Origin: Corynebacterium sp. HMSC078H07
GTDB lineage: Bacteria; Actinomycetota; Actinomycetes; Mycobacteriales; Mycobacteriaceae
DNA: 64,000 nucleotides
Direction: 5' to 3'
Assembly: GCF_001812805.1 (NCBI RefSeq)
Contig: NZ_KV810449.1
Location: forward strand, 60,837-124,836
The position numbers and the translations under genes are program-made. The notes below the pieces were generated by a model, which ran no database searches, was not told the DNA's origin, and was given only the letters and a program-made list of their open reading frames with translations. Below are positions 18,126 to 27,610 of the stretch, piece by piece (within the stretch, counting starts at the first letter, position 1; each line of letters begins with the position of its first letter).

Positions 18126-19787
18126 ATGAGCACCACTACCCGTAGCCCTCAGCGCACTTTTGGCATTTATGCAGTACTCCTTGTGCTGCTCGTGCTTGTC
18201 GCTGCGCCATTGGTATCGGTGCTCATCAGCGCTGTGGTGGGGTACCGCGATGAGCCTTCTTCTCTCCACAAGATTGTGGAGCCGGGCATGGGAGAGGTCC
18301 TGCTTAATACTGTCGTCCTCTCCCTCCTCGTGGTGGTCTTTTCTACTCTGTTCGCCGCCCCGCTAGCCTTCTTGCGCGCGTGGACGCCTTTTTCTAAAGC
18401 GAACTGGATAGAAATCGCCATCATGATTCCTTTCATGACCCCGCCTTTTGCCGCAGCAATGGCGTGGATGGATTTCACCCGCCGCGGTGGAGTCTCCGAA
18501 TTGCTCTTCGGGCATACCGTCGGCAAGCTCGCGCACGACGCCATTTACTCGGTTCCTGGCATGGCCTTCATCATGGCGTGCGAGCTCTTCCCCTTCCTCT
18601 ATCTCATCCTGCGCAACTGTCTGACCTCAATTCCCGCATCCTCTCTGGAAATGGCTCAAGTCGCCGGCGCCAGCCGGTGGCAACAAATTAGTCGCATCAT
18701 CCTGCCCACCGTCGTGGGCCCCTATTCACTGGGCGCATTGATCATTTTCATCAAGGCCGCCGGCGAGTTTGGCACCCCGGTTACCTTGGGAAATGCGATC
18801 GGTTTTACAGTCCTCGTCTCCTCCATCTACCAAGACGTCACCATCGACCCGCTGAGTTTCTCCGATGCAGCAGCCTCCTCATCTGTGCTGTTTGCACTTG
18901 GCGTGGGTGCATGGGCCTTCCAGCAATGGGTCTCGCGGCGCGACCTTACCGGTGGTGGACGCGTATCCCGCCAGGTCTCGCTCCGCATTGGCGCTGTAGG
19001 CAAGGCCCTTGGCGGCGCCGTTACTTTCCTCATCATTGCCTGCTCGGTGCTCATCCCGTATATTTCCATCACCCTGGCAGCAATGACCATTCTGCGCTCC
19101 GCGCCGCCAACGCCTCAGAACCTCACCTTCGACTATTTCGCCATCGTCCTACAGATGCCTTCTGCCCAGGAAGCCTTGCTGCGTTCCATCGCACTCGGTG
19201 CAGTCGGTGCCACAACGGCGGTGGTCCTCGGCATTGCGGTCACCTTGCTCACCCAGCGAACCAAGCAGGTCAGCGCCCGTGTCACGGACTTCCTTGCTGT
19301 GGCACCCGATACCGTTCCCGGCATTGTGCTTGCCATTGGCTTCATTCTCCTGTGGAACGCGCCGTGGTTGCCCTGGACACCTTATGGCTCCATGATCATC
19401 CTCGTCATGGCTTTCACTGTTCTCTTCCTGCCCATGGCGGTGCAGAACATCAAGACCTCCGCCGGCGCAGTCTCCCCCACGGTTTACGAGGCCGCTGCCG
19501 TGTCTGGCGCCTCTGCCTCCCACACGTTGCGCAGCATCACCTTGCCCCTGCTCGCCCCGGGTATCTTCGCCGGCTGGCTGCTGGCGTTCTTTGTGGGCTT
19601 CCGCGAGCTCGTCATGTCCTCCCTAATCCGTCCGAGCCAGCTCAATCTCCTCGCGCCCTGGATTATGAACCAATTTGACCAAGGACATCGCGCAGAAGCC
19701 ATGGCCATGACGCTCATCGGTGTAGGCACCTCCACCGTCGTGCTCGTACTTATCACCTGGTGGCAGGGACGGCGGGCGCGTGGCTAG
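18126..19787 (+). CDS. ABC transporter permease, two fused halves
   Basis: 553 aa with about 12 membrane helices. It consists of two homologous halves of the FbpB/PhnU type, each with an EAA-like loop that contacts the ATPase: EMAQVAGASRWQQISRIILPTVVGPYS in the first half, and EAAAVSGASASHTLRSITLPLLAPGIF in the second. It forms the full membrane channel of the importer. It overlaps the phosphoesterase start by 8 bp, so the two are translationally coupled, which ties the enzyme to the transporter. Confidence 0.9.
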   Translation: MSTTTRSPQRTFGIYAVLLVLLVLVAAPLVSVLISAVVGYRDEPSSLHKIVEPGMGEVLLNTVVLSLLVVVFSTLFAAPLAFLRAWTPFSKANWIEIAIMIPFMTPPFAAAMAWMDFTRRGGVSELLFGHTVGKLAHDAIYSVPGMAFIMACELFPFLYLILRNCLTSIPASSLEMAQVAGASRWQQISRIILPTVVGPYSLGALIIFIKAAGEFGTPVTLGNAIGFTVLVSSIYQDVTIDPLSFSDAAASSSVLFALGVGAWAFQQWVSRRDLTGGGRVSRQVSLRIGAVGKALGGAVTFLIIACSVLIPYISITLAAMTILRSAPPTPQNLTFDYFAIVLQMPSAQEALLRSIALGAVGATTAVVLGIAVTLLTQRTKQVSARVTDFLAVAPDTVPGIVLAIGFILLWNAPWLPWTPYGSMIILVMAFTVLFLPMAVQNIKTSAGAVSPTVYEAAAVSGASASHTLRSITLPLLAPGIFAGWLLAFFVGFRELVMSSLIRPSQLNLLAPWIMNQFDQGHRAEAMAMTLIGVGTSTVVLVLITWWQGRRARG

Positions 19788-20385
19788 CATTCTCATTTTC
19801 GCGGATCTTCACCTTGGCAGGCCTGGCGCGCCGGGCATAGAGTGGGCACTCGACGTCCTGGAGACCACGGACGCGGATGCCTGCATCTGTCTCGGTGACA
19901 TCATTGACCGTACGGCCGACACAGATACCTACGTCCCCCAGGCCCAGCAGGTCATGGCCCGCGCAGTCGAGCTTTTCGACGACGCCCATTTCGTCTCCGG
20001 AAACCACGACGTCCACCATGACCTCAGCTTCCCTTCGTCTGTGACGGTTCATCCCACCGACGTTCATGCCTTTCAGTGCGCGGGTGCAATCGTTGTCACC
20101 GCCGCAGTGGCCACAGACCCCGATCCCCGCGCGCTCACCTTTCCAGTTCGCCAGAGCGACAAGCCGCACCTAGGCTTGCTGCATTCGTCAGCGACTGGTG
20201 AGTTCTCAAAAGGCGTGTGCTTGCCCACGACGCCCAATCAACTACAGGCGTGTGGCTTCGACGCATGGATTCTCGGCCATGTCCACACTCCGCACGTGCT
20301 TCAGGATAATCCCTTTATCGGTTGGGTTGGCATGGGCGAGGCAGTGCTTTACGACGTCCCCACCGCCTCCGTCACTCGTCTTTAA
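19780..20385 (+). CDS. Cytosolic metallophosphoesterase coupled to an ABC importer
   Basis: 201 aa from GTG 19780. It carries the whole calcineurin-like metal-binding set: DLHLG (Asp-X-His) at the N-terminus, GDIID, GNHDVHHD, LGLLHSS and GHVHTPHVL. There is no signal peptide or membrane segment, so it works in the cytosol. Such enzymes hydrolyse phosphomonoesters or phosphodiesters. Because its start overlaps the permease end, I infer that it acts on the imported compound. It is not close to DNA-repair nucleases such as SbcD, which are larger and come with SbcC. Confidence 0.85.
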   Translation: MASILIFADLHLGRPGAPGIEWALDVLETTDADACICLGDIIDRTADTDTYVPQAQQVMARAVELFDDAHFVSGNHDVHHDLSFPSSVTVHPTDVHAFQCAGAIVVTAAVATDPDPRALTFPVRQSDKPHLGLLHSSATGEFSKGVCLPTTPNQLQACGFDAWILGHVHTPHVLQDNPFIGWVGMGEAVLYDVPTASVTRL

Positions 20386-20494
20386 CACGTCTCCCACCTA
20401 GCCACATTCGATATTCGGAGAACTAGCTCTCACTTGTCCTACGCGTGATCGATGCCTCACGAATTGGCGTTTGCGCTAGATCTTGAATGCCGCA

Positions 20495-20517
20495 TGCATG
20501 CATCATGTATGCATGCA
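20495..20517. promoter_or_regulatory. 23-bp palindrome over the start of the GntR gene, candidate autoregulatory operator
   Basis: Perfect 9-bp arms TGCATGCAT and ATGCATGCA are separated by CATGT. The site covers the chosen ATG at 20513 and the alternative ATG at 20498. Its size and symmetry suit a dimeric GntR/FCD regulator. No second copy was found upstream of the ATPase gene. Confidence 0.45.
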
Positions 20518-21154
20518 GAAAGACAAGGTTCCCGCTGCGGAACGCGCCTACGAACACCTCAAGCGCCGCATCATCGATGACGAGGTTGGTGACTCGGAGA
20601 TGCTCTCCGAAGCTGCCCTCGCCTCAGAGCTGGGGATGAGCCGTACCCCGGTGCGTGAAGCTTTCCTCCGCCTCGAGGTAGAAGGCTTTTTGAAGCTCTA
20701 CCCCAAGCGTGGCGCGCTCGTGGTACCGATTAGTCCCCGCGAGATTCGTGAAGTGTACGAGGCACGCATGCTCGTCGACGAGCACTCTGCCCGTCATATC
20801 TGCTCTTTACCAGCCGAGGAGCGCGGCCTCATCGCCGATGTCCTCGACGCCACCATTGCGGAACAACATGCCGCGCTCGACAAGGACGACTTACGCGCCT
20901 ATGCCAGGCTCGACGCGAAATTCCACCAGACCATCATGGACAACGGTGGCAACCGTCTGCTGGCCAATCTGGGACACACCTTGCGCGAGCGCCAACAACG
21001 TTTCACCGCCACGGCCGTGGGGCGCAGCGTTGAGCGCGCACGTACCTTCGTTGCCCAGCACGCCTTGCTGGCCGACGCCCTCCGCGCCGGCCACCTCGAC
21101 ACCTACCTCACCGAACTCGAATCTCACCTCAACTCTTCAAGGAAGCAACTGTGA
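20513..21154 (+). CDS. GntR-family transcriptional regulator with FCD domain
   Basis: 213 aa from ATG 20513 (MQKDKVPAAERAYEHLKRRI); TTG 20483 and ATG 20498 are in frame but add unlikely residues. The N-terminal winged helix has LSEAALASELGMSRTPVREAFLRLEVEGFLKLYPKRGALVV. The C-terminal FCD ligand domain has REVYEARMLVDEHSARH, LDAKFHQTIMDNGGN and LADALRAGHLDTYLTELESHL, with the Asp and His residues that bind a metal in this class. Effectors are usually small carboxylates or related metabolites. Its stop overlaps the MFS gene start (GTGA), so it most likely controls that transporter and perhaps the ABC operon. Confidence 0.88.
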   Translation: MQKDKVPAAERAYEHLKRRIIDDEVGDSEMLSEAALASELGMSRTPVREAFLRLEVEGFLKLYPKRGALVVPISPREIREVYEARMLVDEHSARHICSLPAEERGLIADVLDATIAEQHAALDKDDLRAYARLDAKFHQTIMDNGGNRLLANLGHTLRERQQRFTATAVGRSVERARTFVAQHALLADALRAGHLDTYLTELESHLNSSRKQL

Positions 21155-22467
21155 CTGTCTCCGCACATTCGCACCCGGAGGTCGACGCATCTGCTAGCGA
21201 CTCCGCTCTCTCATCCGACTCCACCGTGTCTTCTTCCCAGGGCGCGCTCTCGTCACGCGCGTGGTTCCCCGTTGCTGGCTCCATGGTCGCTGTGGCCTGG
21301 GGCGGCAATGAATTCACGCCGCTTCTCGTCATGTACCGCGAGACCTCCCACTTCTCTCAAGTGACCGTCAACGGCCTCCTCGCGGCGTATGTTGTCGGCA
21401 TTATTCCGGCGTTGCTCATCGGCGGGCCGCTCTCTGATCTCATCGGCCGCCGCCCGATGCTGCTTCCGGCCGCTCCGCTCTCTCTTGCTGGTTCTTTCCT
21501 TCTTTCTATCGCTCCCGAGGAACCTCTCATCATTGCCTTGGGCCGTGTTCTATGCGGCATGGCGTTGGGCCTGGTCATGGCTGTGGGTTCAACGTGGATT
21601 ACTGAGCTCATTACCCGTGCCGGTGGTGACCCGGCCTCCGGTGCACGCAAGGCATCACTGTGCTTGACTGCGGGATTCCTCGTGGGCGCGGGCATCGCTT
21701 CTGTCCTGGCGCAGTGGGGTCCGTGGCCGACTCACACTGCATATATCCTCCATATGCTGCTCACCGTTGTCACTGCTATCTGGATTCTTCGCACTCCGGA
21801 AACCCGCCAGCCCAGCCATGGCACTGTGAAGATGACCATCCTGGATCTCACCGTCCGCGAGATGCTCCAGATGCTCCACGTTCCGACGGCCGCTCACAGG
21901 CGCTTCGTGCGCGTTGTCATGCCCGTGGCCCCCTGGGTCTTTGGCTGTGCGGGTGCTGCCTATGCTCTGCTGCCGCAATTGCTGTCCGACTCCGCCGGCA
22001 ACGCCCCCATCGCATTCTCCGGTCTCATGACCGTCATCACCCTTGGCTGCGGCGTTGGCGTGCAAATGCTCGGCCGTATCGTGGATACACACAAATCTGC
22101 TCGTGCTTCTGCGATCGCCATGGCCGTTATCACCGTTGGAGCAATCTTCGCAGCTTTCGCCGCTCATACCTTGTCTTTGCCTCTGGGCATCACCGCAGCA
22201 GCCACGATGGGTGCTGGCTACGGTCTCGCACTCGTCGCAGGCCTCTCTGAGGTTCAGCGGATCGCAGGAGAACGTGAACTTGCTGGCCTGACCGCCGTCT
22301 ACTACTCCATCTCCTACACCGGCTTCTTCATCCCCATGGCCTTCAGCGCCTTGGCGCCTTACATTGGGTTTACCAACCTCTTCATCATTGGTAGCGTCCT
22401 CGCTCTACTGTGCCTCATCAACGTCGTCATGGCGTGGCGCGCACACTTGCCAGGTGCTCGCCGTTAG
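21151..22467 (+). CDS. MFS transporter
   Basis: 438 aa from GTG 21151, in a 4-bp overlap with the regulator. A Ser-rich cytoplasmic N-terminus of about 35 residues precedes 12 predicted helices. Motif A between helices 2 and 3 reads GGPLSDLIGRRPM, which is the classic major-facilitator signature; the central loop is around residues 215-250. The substrate and direction are unknown. The local regulator suggests induction by the substrate. Transcription ends at the terminator that follows. Confidence 0.87.
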   Translation: MTVSAHSHPEVDASASDSALSSDSTVSSSQGALSSRAWFPVAGSMVAVAWGGNEFTPLLVMYRETSHFSQVTVNGLLAAYVVGIIPALLIGGPLSDLIGRRPMLLPAAPLSLAGSFLLSIAPEEPLIIALGRVLCGMALGLVMAVGSTWITELITRAGGDPASGARKASLCLTAGFLVGAGIASVLAQWGPWPTHTAYILHMLLTVVTAIWILRTPETRQPSHGTVKMTILDLTVREMLQMLHVPTAAHRRFVRVVMPVAPWVFGCAGAAYALLPQLLSDSAGNAPIAFSGLMTVITLGCGVGVQMLGRIVDTHKSARASAIAMAVITVGAIFAAFAAHTLSLPLGITAAATMGAGYGLALVAGLSEVQRIAGERELAGLTAVYYSISYTGFFIPMAFSALAPYIGFTNLFIIGSVLALLCLINVVMAWRAHLPGARR

Positions 22468-22480
22468 CTCTCCGAATACA

Positions 22481-22521
22481 AGAAAGGCTCCACTCCCCTT
22501 ACCGGGACGTGGAGCCTTTCT
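22481..22521. terminator. Bidirectional intrinsic terminator
   Basis: A perfect 13-bp stem (AGAAAGGCTCCAC with its complement) with a 15-base loop. T-rich flanks are present on both strands. It separates the plus-strand MFS gene from the convergent ileS. Confidence 0.85.
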
Positions 22522-22566
22522 CCTCGATATTTAGCGCATGGTCAGCTGCGCCCTGCTGTCCAAGTT

Positions 22567-25500
22567 CTAGGCCTTGGCCACGGTCGCGGTGACACCCTTG
22601 AGGACGTCATGCACCGTCTGGCCAGCATCGCTCGGCAGTGCCTCCGTCGTCACGGTGAAGTCGACGGCCAGCACCTCCGCCGCGATGTGATCGCGGTGGC
22701 GGTTGGCCCACTCTTCCTTTTCTGCGGGAACGCAGAGGACCACCGTGATGCGGTCAGTCACCACAAAGTCTTCGGCCTTGCGGGCATCTTGGAGTCCTCG
22801 GATGACATCCGCGGCCCAGCCTTCGGCCTCGAGCTCTTCGGTGACCTCGGTATCCAGCACAACCAGACCGTCTACGCCGTCCACGCGTGCCGTGGATTCC
22901 GGGTTCGCTGCCTGCAAGCGCTCGGTGTACTCCTCTGGGCTCAACCGGATATCGCCGTCAACGACAACCTCGTCACCCTCGCGCTCGTAGTTGCCCGCCT
23001 TGAGGTTCTTGATGGCGCGCTGCACGTCCTTGCCCAAGCGCGGGCCCGCCACCTTCGCGTTGCACACCACGTCGAAGGTGCCGACCTCATCAACGTCATC
23101 AGTGAGCACAACGTCCTTGACGTTGACCTCATCGCGGATGATGTCCTTGAAGTCCGCCAGGCGTGCCGAATCCGGCATCGCCACGGTCAACTTCGGCAAC
23201 GGCAAACGGTTGCGCAGCTTGTTGGACTTGCGCACCGACGACGCCGCCGAGGCCACCGCACGGGTCGCATCCATCGCTGCCACGAGGTCGTGATCAGCCG
23301 GGTAGTCCTCAGCCTTCGGGTAGGAAGCCAAGTGCACAGAGCGCTCACCAGTCAGGCCGCGGTAGATGACCTCAGCCACGTGCGGCAGCAGCGGAGCCAC
23401 CACGCGAGAAACGGTCTCCAGCACCGTGTAGAGGGTGTTGAAAGCCTCCGCGTGGGTTTCCTCGCCCTCCCAGAAACGGTCGCGGGAGCGGCGCACGTAC
23501 CAGTTAGTCAAGGCATCCGCGAAGAGGCGAACCTCTTCGGTAGCCGAAGCAATGTCAGTATTCGCCAGTGCGTCATTCGTGTTCTTCACCAAGTCATGGG
23601 TCTTGGCCAAGATGTAGCGATCCAGCACGTTGGTGGAGCTGACATCGAATTTCGCTTCCTGGGAAGCATAAAGCTGCAGGAAGGTGTAAGCATTCCAGAT
23701 CGGCAAGATGGCCTGGCGCACACCCTCACGGATGCCCTGCTCGGTCACGATGAGGTTGCCGCCGCGCAGGATCGGCGAGGACATAAGGAACCAGCGCATC
23801 GCATCCGAACCATCGCGGTCGAAGACCTCGTTCACGTTCGGGTAATTGCCCTTGGACTTCGACATCTTCAGGCCATCGTTGCCCAGAACGATGCCGTGGG
23901 CAACGACCTTCTTGAACGCCGGGCGGTCGAACAGCGCGGTGGACAGCACATGCAGGAGGTAGAACCAACCGCGCGTCTGGCCGGAGTACTCCACGATGAA
24001 GTCCGCCGGCGAGTGAGTCTCAAACCACTCCTTATTCTCAAACGGGTAGTGCTTCTGCGCGAACGGCATCGAGCCGGACTCAAACCAGCAATCCAGCACG
24101 TCCGGCACGCGGCGCATCGTGGACTTGCCCGTCGGATCATCCGGGTTCGGTCGGGTCAGCTCATCGATGTACGGGCGGTGCAGGCTGGTCGGGCGCACGC
24201 CGAAGTCACGCTCCAGCTCATCCAGCGAGCCATAGACATCCACGCGCGGGTACTCTGGATCATCGGAGATCCACGCCGGGATCGGCGCGCCCCAGTAGCG
24301 GGTACGGGAGATGTTCCAATCGCGAGCGCCTTCCAGCCACTTGCCGAACTGACCGTCGCGAATGTGTTCCGGCAACCACTCAATCTCGTTGTGGTTGAGC
24401 TCCACCATGCGGTCGCGGAACTCGGTCACCTTGACGAACCATGCCGGCAGCGCCATGTAGATGAGTGGTTCGCCGGAGCGCCAGGAGTGCGGGTAGGAGT
24501 GTTCAATGGTCACATGACGCACCACGCGGCCAGCTGCCTTGAGGTCCTTGATGATGGCCTTATTAGCGTCAAAGACCAGCTGGCCCTCATACGGCGGTAC
24601 CTGCGAGGTGAACTTGCCATCCTCATCCACTGGGATGACCAGTCCCACGCCATACTTCTGGCAGGTGATCATATCGTCCTCACCGAAGGCCGGAGCCTGG
24701 TGGACAACACCGGTGCCATCCTCGGTGGTGACGTAATCCGCGAGCAGTAACTGATACGCGTTCTCGACATCCGGGAAGAAATCGAAGATGGGCTGGTACT
24801 TAAAGCCCTCCAACTGCGCGCCCTTGAACGTCTTGAGGACCTCCGCCTCACCCAGCTCCTTCGCCAAAGTACCGGTGAGCGCTTCGGCCATGATGAAGGT
24901 GCGGCCAGCAAAGTCGCCCTCGGTGGCCTTAAACAGCACGTAGTCGACCTCCGGGTGGACCGCCAAAGCCAGGTTGGATGGCAGGGTCCAGGGGGTGGTG
25001 GTCCAGGCGAGGAAGGAGGCGTCGGCAAGCTCGGCGTGATCTGCCAACGTCTTCTCCGCAGCGCTTCCCTCGACCGCACCAGCCACTGGGAAAGTCACCG
25101 TCAGGGTCGGGTCCTGGCGCATCTTATAAGAATCATCCAGGCGTGTTTCCTGGTTGGACAGCGAGGTGTGCTCAGCCCAGGAATACGGCAGAACCCTAAA
25201 GCCCTGGTAGATCAGGCCCTTGTCATAGAGCTCCTTAAACGCCCACATGACAGACTCCATGTACTCCAAGTCCATGGTTTTGTAGCCGTTTTCAAAGTCC
25301 ACCCAGCGAGCCTGGCGGTTAACATACTCTTCCCACTCATCGGTGTACTCCAGAACGGACTTGGCGCAGTATTCGTTGAACTTCTCTAGGCCCATGTCCT
25401 CGATCTGGGCCTTATCGGTGATTCCGAGCTGCTTTTCTGCCTCCAGCTCCGCCGGCAGGCCGTGGGTATCCCAGCCGAAGACGCGCGGGACGTGGTTGCC

Positions 25501-25764
25501 GGCCATGGTGCGGTAGCGCGGGACGATGTCTTTGACGTAACCGGTCAACAGGTGGCCATAGTGCGGCAGGCCATTGGCAAAGGGCGGGCCATCATAAAAG
25601 ACGTACTCGGGGCAACCCTCTGTCTGCTCGAGGCTGGCTTTAAAAGTATCGTCGGCCGTCCAGTACTTCTGGACTTCCTGCTCCATGTCGGGGAAGCGGG
25701 AGGACCCAGCTGTCATATCGACTTTGGGATAAACGCTGCCGACGTTCGTAGGGTTGTTGCTCAT
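22567..25764 (-). CDS. ileS: Isoleucyl-tRNA synthetase
   Basis: 1065 aa class I synthetase of the long, eukaryote-like type common in actinobacteria. The HIGH motif appears as PHYGHLLTG ([14 protein letters not shown]) and the KMSKS motif as [14 protein letters not shown]. The editing domain includes [26 protein letters not shown], and the C-terminal anticodon-binding domain follows. The longer type is often linked to mupirocin tolerance; I infer this from family length only. Expression is controlled by the T-box leader directly upstream. Confidence 0.97.
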   Translation of the reverse strand: MSNNPTNVGSVYPKVDMTAGSSRFPDMEQEVQKYWTADDTFKASLEQTEGCPEYVFYDGPPFANGLPHYGHLLTGYVKDIVPRYRTMAGNHVPRVFGWDTHGLPAELEAEKQLGITDKAQIEDMGLEKFNEYCAKSVLEYTDEWEEYVNRQARWVDFENGYKTMDLEYMESVMWAFKELYDKGLIYQGFRVLPYSWAEHTSLSNQETRLDDSYKMRQDPTLTVTFPVAGAVEGSAAEKTLADHAELADASFLAWTTTPWTLPSNLALAVHPEVDYVLFKATEGDFAGRTFIMAEALTGTLAKELGEAEVLKTFKGAQLEGFKYQPIFDFFPDVENAYQLLLADYVTTEDGTGVVHQAPAFGEDDMITCQKYGVGLVIPVDEDGKFTSQVPPYEGQLVFDANKAIIKDLKAAGRVVRHVTIEHSYPHSWRSGEPLIYMALPAWFVKVTEFRDRMVELNHNEIEWLPEHIRDGQFGKWLEGARDWNISRTRYWGAPIPAWISDDPEYPRVDVYGSLDELERDFGVRPTSLHRPYIDELTRPNPDDPTGKSTMRRVPDVLDCWFESGSMPFAQKHYPFENKEWFETHSPADFIVEYSGQTRGWFYLLHVLSTALFDRPAFKKVVAHGIVLGNDGLKMSKSKGNYPNVNEVFDRDGSDAMRWFLMSSPILRGGNLIVTEQGIREGVRQAILPIWNAYTFLQLYASQEAKFDVSSTNVLDRYILAKTHDLVKNTNDALANTDIASATEEVRLFADALTNWYVRRSRDRFWEGEETHAEAFNTLYTVLETVSRVVAPLLPHVAEVIYRGLTGERSVHLASYPKAEDYPADHDLVAAMDATRAVASAASSVRKSNKLRNRLPLPKLTVAMPDSARLADFKDIIRDEVNVKDVVLTDDVDEVGTFDVVCNAKVAGPRLGKDVQRAIKNLKAGNYEREGDEVVVDGDIRLSPEEYTERLQAANPESTARVDGVDGLVVLDTEVTEELEAEGWAADVIRGLQDARKAEDFVVTDRITVVLCVPAEKEEWANRHRDHIAAEVLAVDFTVTTEALPSDAGQTVHDVLKGVTATVAKA

Positions 25765-25975
25765 CTGAAAATTCCTTCACTCGTTCGCTGTGACGGGGAC
25801 GCGCCTTGCGGCTCGCGGTACCACCCCGCTTGGACGCCGAGGCGTCCCGCTTCGTTGTGTGAAGGAGATGACGGTCCCTACCCGCCCGGTTCTAATAATG
25901 CGGCGCTCGCGCGCCTCACGTTCTTCCGGAATGCTCCCCGGTGATAGCCGGCTCACTGCATGTAGCTCCAGAGTA
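25765..25975 (-). ncRNA. ileS T-box riboswitch, translational actinobacterial type
   Basis: The conserved T-box sequence GGGTGGTACCGCG (25812-25828) is intact. The short specifier hairpin region reads TATCACCGGGGAGC..., with a likely isoleucine specifier AUC at 25943-25945, in the ultrashort stem I layout. Near the start codon GTGAAGGAA (25772-25780) holds the ribosome site, and CTCCTTCAC at 25859-25867 can pair with it, so uncharged tRNA-Ile would free the site. A TATACT -10 element lies at 25972-25977. Confidence 0.92.
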
Positions 25976-26125
25976 TAACCGAGGGGTCAAGTTTTCACAG
26001 CCACAGGTTCCCCAGATCCCGAAATAGAAACCCGTGTGTGCCCACGATGCTCAGGTGAAAAGGTTATTCACAGGAACATTTTTTCTAGTGCGGGCTGATC
26101 ACAGTGAGCCTTAGGCTTCAGAATC

Positions 26126-27202
26126 ATGAACGCACTTCAGACTTTTCTTGACGCCCTAGCGCCCGGCATTGATGTCGTCGCCGGGTGCGAAGGCATGTCT
26201 GAAGCGGATCTCATTGCTGCCGGATCACCCGATAAAACGGCCAAGGAATTGGTGCGCTTGCACTCGAGCTTCTTTGGCACGACTGCAATGACTCGCATGC
26301 AACGCAACGCCGTAATTGCAGCCCGCCAGCGCGGCCATTCTCTGCCCACACTCAACGTCATTGACCGCTATGCACGCAAAGCTCGGACACTGGCCTTGGG
26401 GTGGCAGATGCGCCTTGAGCTGTGTCGCACGAGCGCTGATACGTTGGCGATGGAAGCTCTGGCCAAGAAGAAGCTCAAAGAGCTCTCGAAGCCGTCACAA
26501 CCCAAGGCAGGTGTCACGGTATATCGCCGGCGAAACTCGCTGTGGACGATGGCGATTACAGCCCCTTCACATGTCATCGCTGAGCTTAACGACGCCGTCG
26601 ATGAGCAACGTCCTATCGAATCCATCCAGGAAGCCTTCTTTCATGGCGCGGCCCCACGCAAAGGACTGCAGACCAATATCCTTGTCCCCTTGGATGCGTT
26701 GACGCAGATTCTCAATGGTGATGGTGAGGAAGTTACGCTGCGTATGACCAATGGCGCGACAATGACGGGTGCGGAGTATGTCAACAAGGTGATCTCCGGT
26801 GAAATAGACCTTGACGGCACATTGGCGACGCTCTTTCACCCCGTCCGCGGACCTGTGAACCTCTATCGGCAGGAGCGGAGCGCTAGCATCAAACAGCGCA
26901 TCATGGCTATGGCCGAGTTTCCGGTCTGTGCATGGAATGACTGTATGAAGCCCGCCGATGAGTGCCAAGTGCACCACATCATCGCGTGGAAGAACGGCGG
27001 CTATACCAATCCCGAGAACCTCGTGATGTTGTGTCCGTACCACAACGGAGTCAATCAAGATAACCCCAATGCTCCGCCAGGGCGTGGGCGGATGGCCCGG
27101 GTTGAAGGGACGGTAAAGCGCACCTTCGGTCCTCTCCCACCGCCTTCGCCACGGCAGGCGACTAGGAGGGCAACTGGACCGCCGGACAGCGGTGGCACCT
27201 AG
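26126..27202 (+). CDS. DUF222-type HNH endonuclease domain protein
   Basis: 358 aa. A helical N-terminal region resembling DUF222/13E12-type proteins is followed by a C-terminal HNH nuclease motif at about residues 270-312: CAWNDCMKPADECQVHHIIAWKNGGYTNPENLVMLCPYHNGVNQ, with CxxxxC, HH and CxxH zinc and catalytic positions. Such genes are repeated in many actinobacterial genomes (REP13E12-like) and may be selfish elements or defence genes; their biological role is not settled. It sits on the opposite strand between wag31 and ileS, as an insertion into a conserved order, and is flanked by short repeats. Confidence 0.85.
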   Translation: MNALQTFLDALAPGIDVVAGCEGMSEADLIAAGSPDKTAKELVRLHSSFFGTTAMTRMQRNAVIAARQRGHSLPTLNVIDRYARKARTLALGWQMRLELCRTSADTLAMEALAKKKLKELSKPSQPKAGVTVYRRRNSLWTMAITAPSHVIAELNDAVDEQRPIESIQEAFFHGAAPRKGLQTNILVPLDALTQILNGDGEEVTLRMTNGATMTGAEYVNKVISGEIDLDGTLATLFHPVRGPVNLYRQERSASIKQRIMAMAEFPVCAWNDCMKPADECQVHHIIAWKNGGYTNPENLVMLCPYHNGVNQDNPNAPPGRGRMARVEGTVKRTFGPLPPPSPRQATRRATGPPDSGGT

Positions 27203-27248
27203 AGTTGGGCCACCTAGCAGCGGTGGCCACTAGGCTCGGGCCGTGTCA
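27187..27248. repeat. Two tandem imperfect 31-bp units with a hairpin, at the end of the HNH gene
   Basis: CAGCGGTGGC begins at 27187 and again at 27218, each followed by an ACTAG/CCTAG-like core and GGGCC. Between them GGCCACC and GGTGGCC (27208-27228) form a perfect 7-bp stem that could terminate the HNH transcript. The first unit overlaps the stop codon. Confidence 0.55.
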
Positions 27249-27325
27249 CTATTCGACAGAAGCTCTCCGCCCAAGGCCCTCCACCGCAGGAGCCCTCTGC
27301 CTCAGGAACCCCTTGAGGCCGAGGG

Positions 27326-27496
27326 CTACTCGTCGTGCTTGCGGCGTATTTTCACCACTGTATCGGTGATGAAAAGAATGGTGCCGACGCCGGCAGAGAT
27401 GAACAGCAGGTACAGGGACCAGTCAGCGGCGGTAAGGATGTAGTTCACGAAAGCCAAGAAAGCTACAAACGCCAGAACCAATGCGCCAATGAGCAT
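27326..27496 (-). CDS. Small membrane protein of 56 aa downstream of wag31
   Basis: It starts MLIGALVLAFVAFLAFVNYILT at ATG 27496, with GGAGAGGAG as a strong ribosome site. Two hydrophobic helices (residues 1-22 and about 27-45) are separated by AADW. The end is basic, VKIRRKHDE. It lies about 115 bp after wag31 on the same strand, beyond a terminator, so it may have its own promoter or depend on read-through. A small protein is also found at this place in C. glutamicum as I recall it. No function is known. Confidence 0.75.
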   Translation of the reverse strand: MLIGALVLAFVAFLAFVNYILTAADWSLYLLFISAGVGTILFITDTVVKIRRKHDE

Positions 27497-27563
27497 CGTC
27501 GCTCCTCTCCAACGAAAACTGGTCTTGTGTCTACCGGAGGCCTCGGTGGCCTACCAAAAGAAT

Positions 27564-27589
27564 AACGGCGTCCTGTGCGGGACGCCGTT
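27564..27589 (-). terminator. Intrinsic terminator after wag31
   Basis: A perfect 10-bp stem (AACGGCGTCC with its complement) and a 6-base loop, followed on the minus strand by ATTCTTTT. It closes the division cluster transcript. Confidence 0.85.
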
Positions 27590-27610
27590 GATTCAGTCAT
27601 TAGCCACAGA

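Noticed and set aside
22609..24750. Long open plus-strand frame of about 713 codons opposite ileS
   Set aside because: It mirrors ileS codon structure at high third-position GC; the product has no domain and no ribosome site, whereas ileS carries all its motifs.
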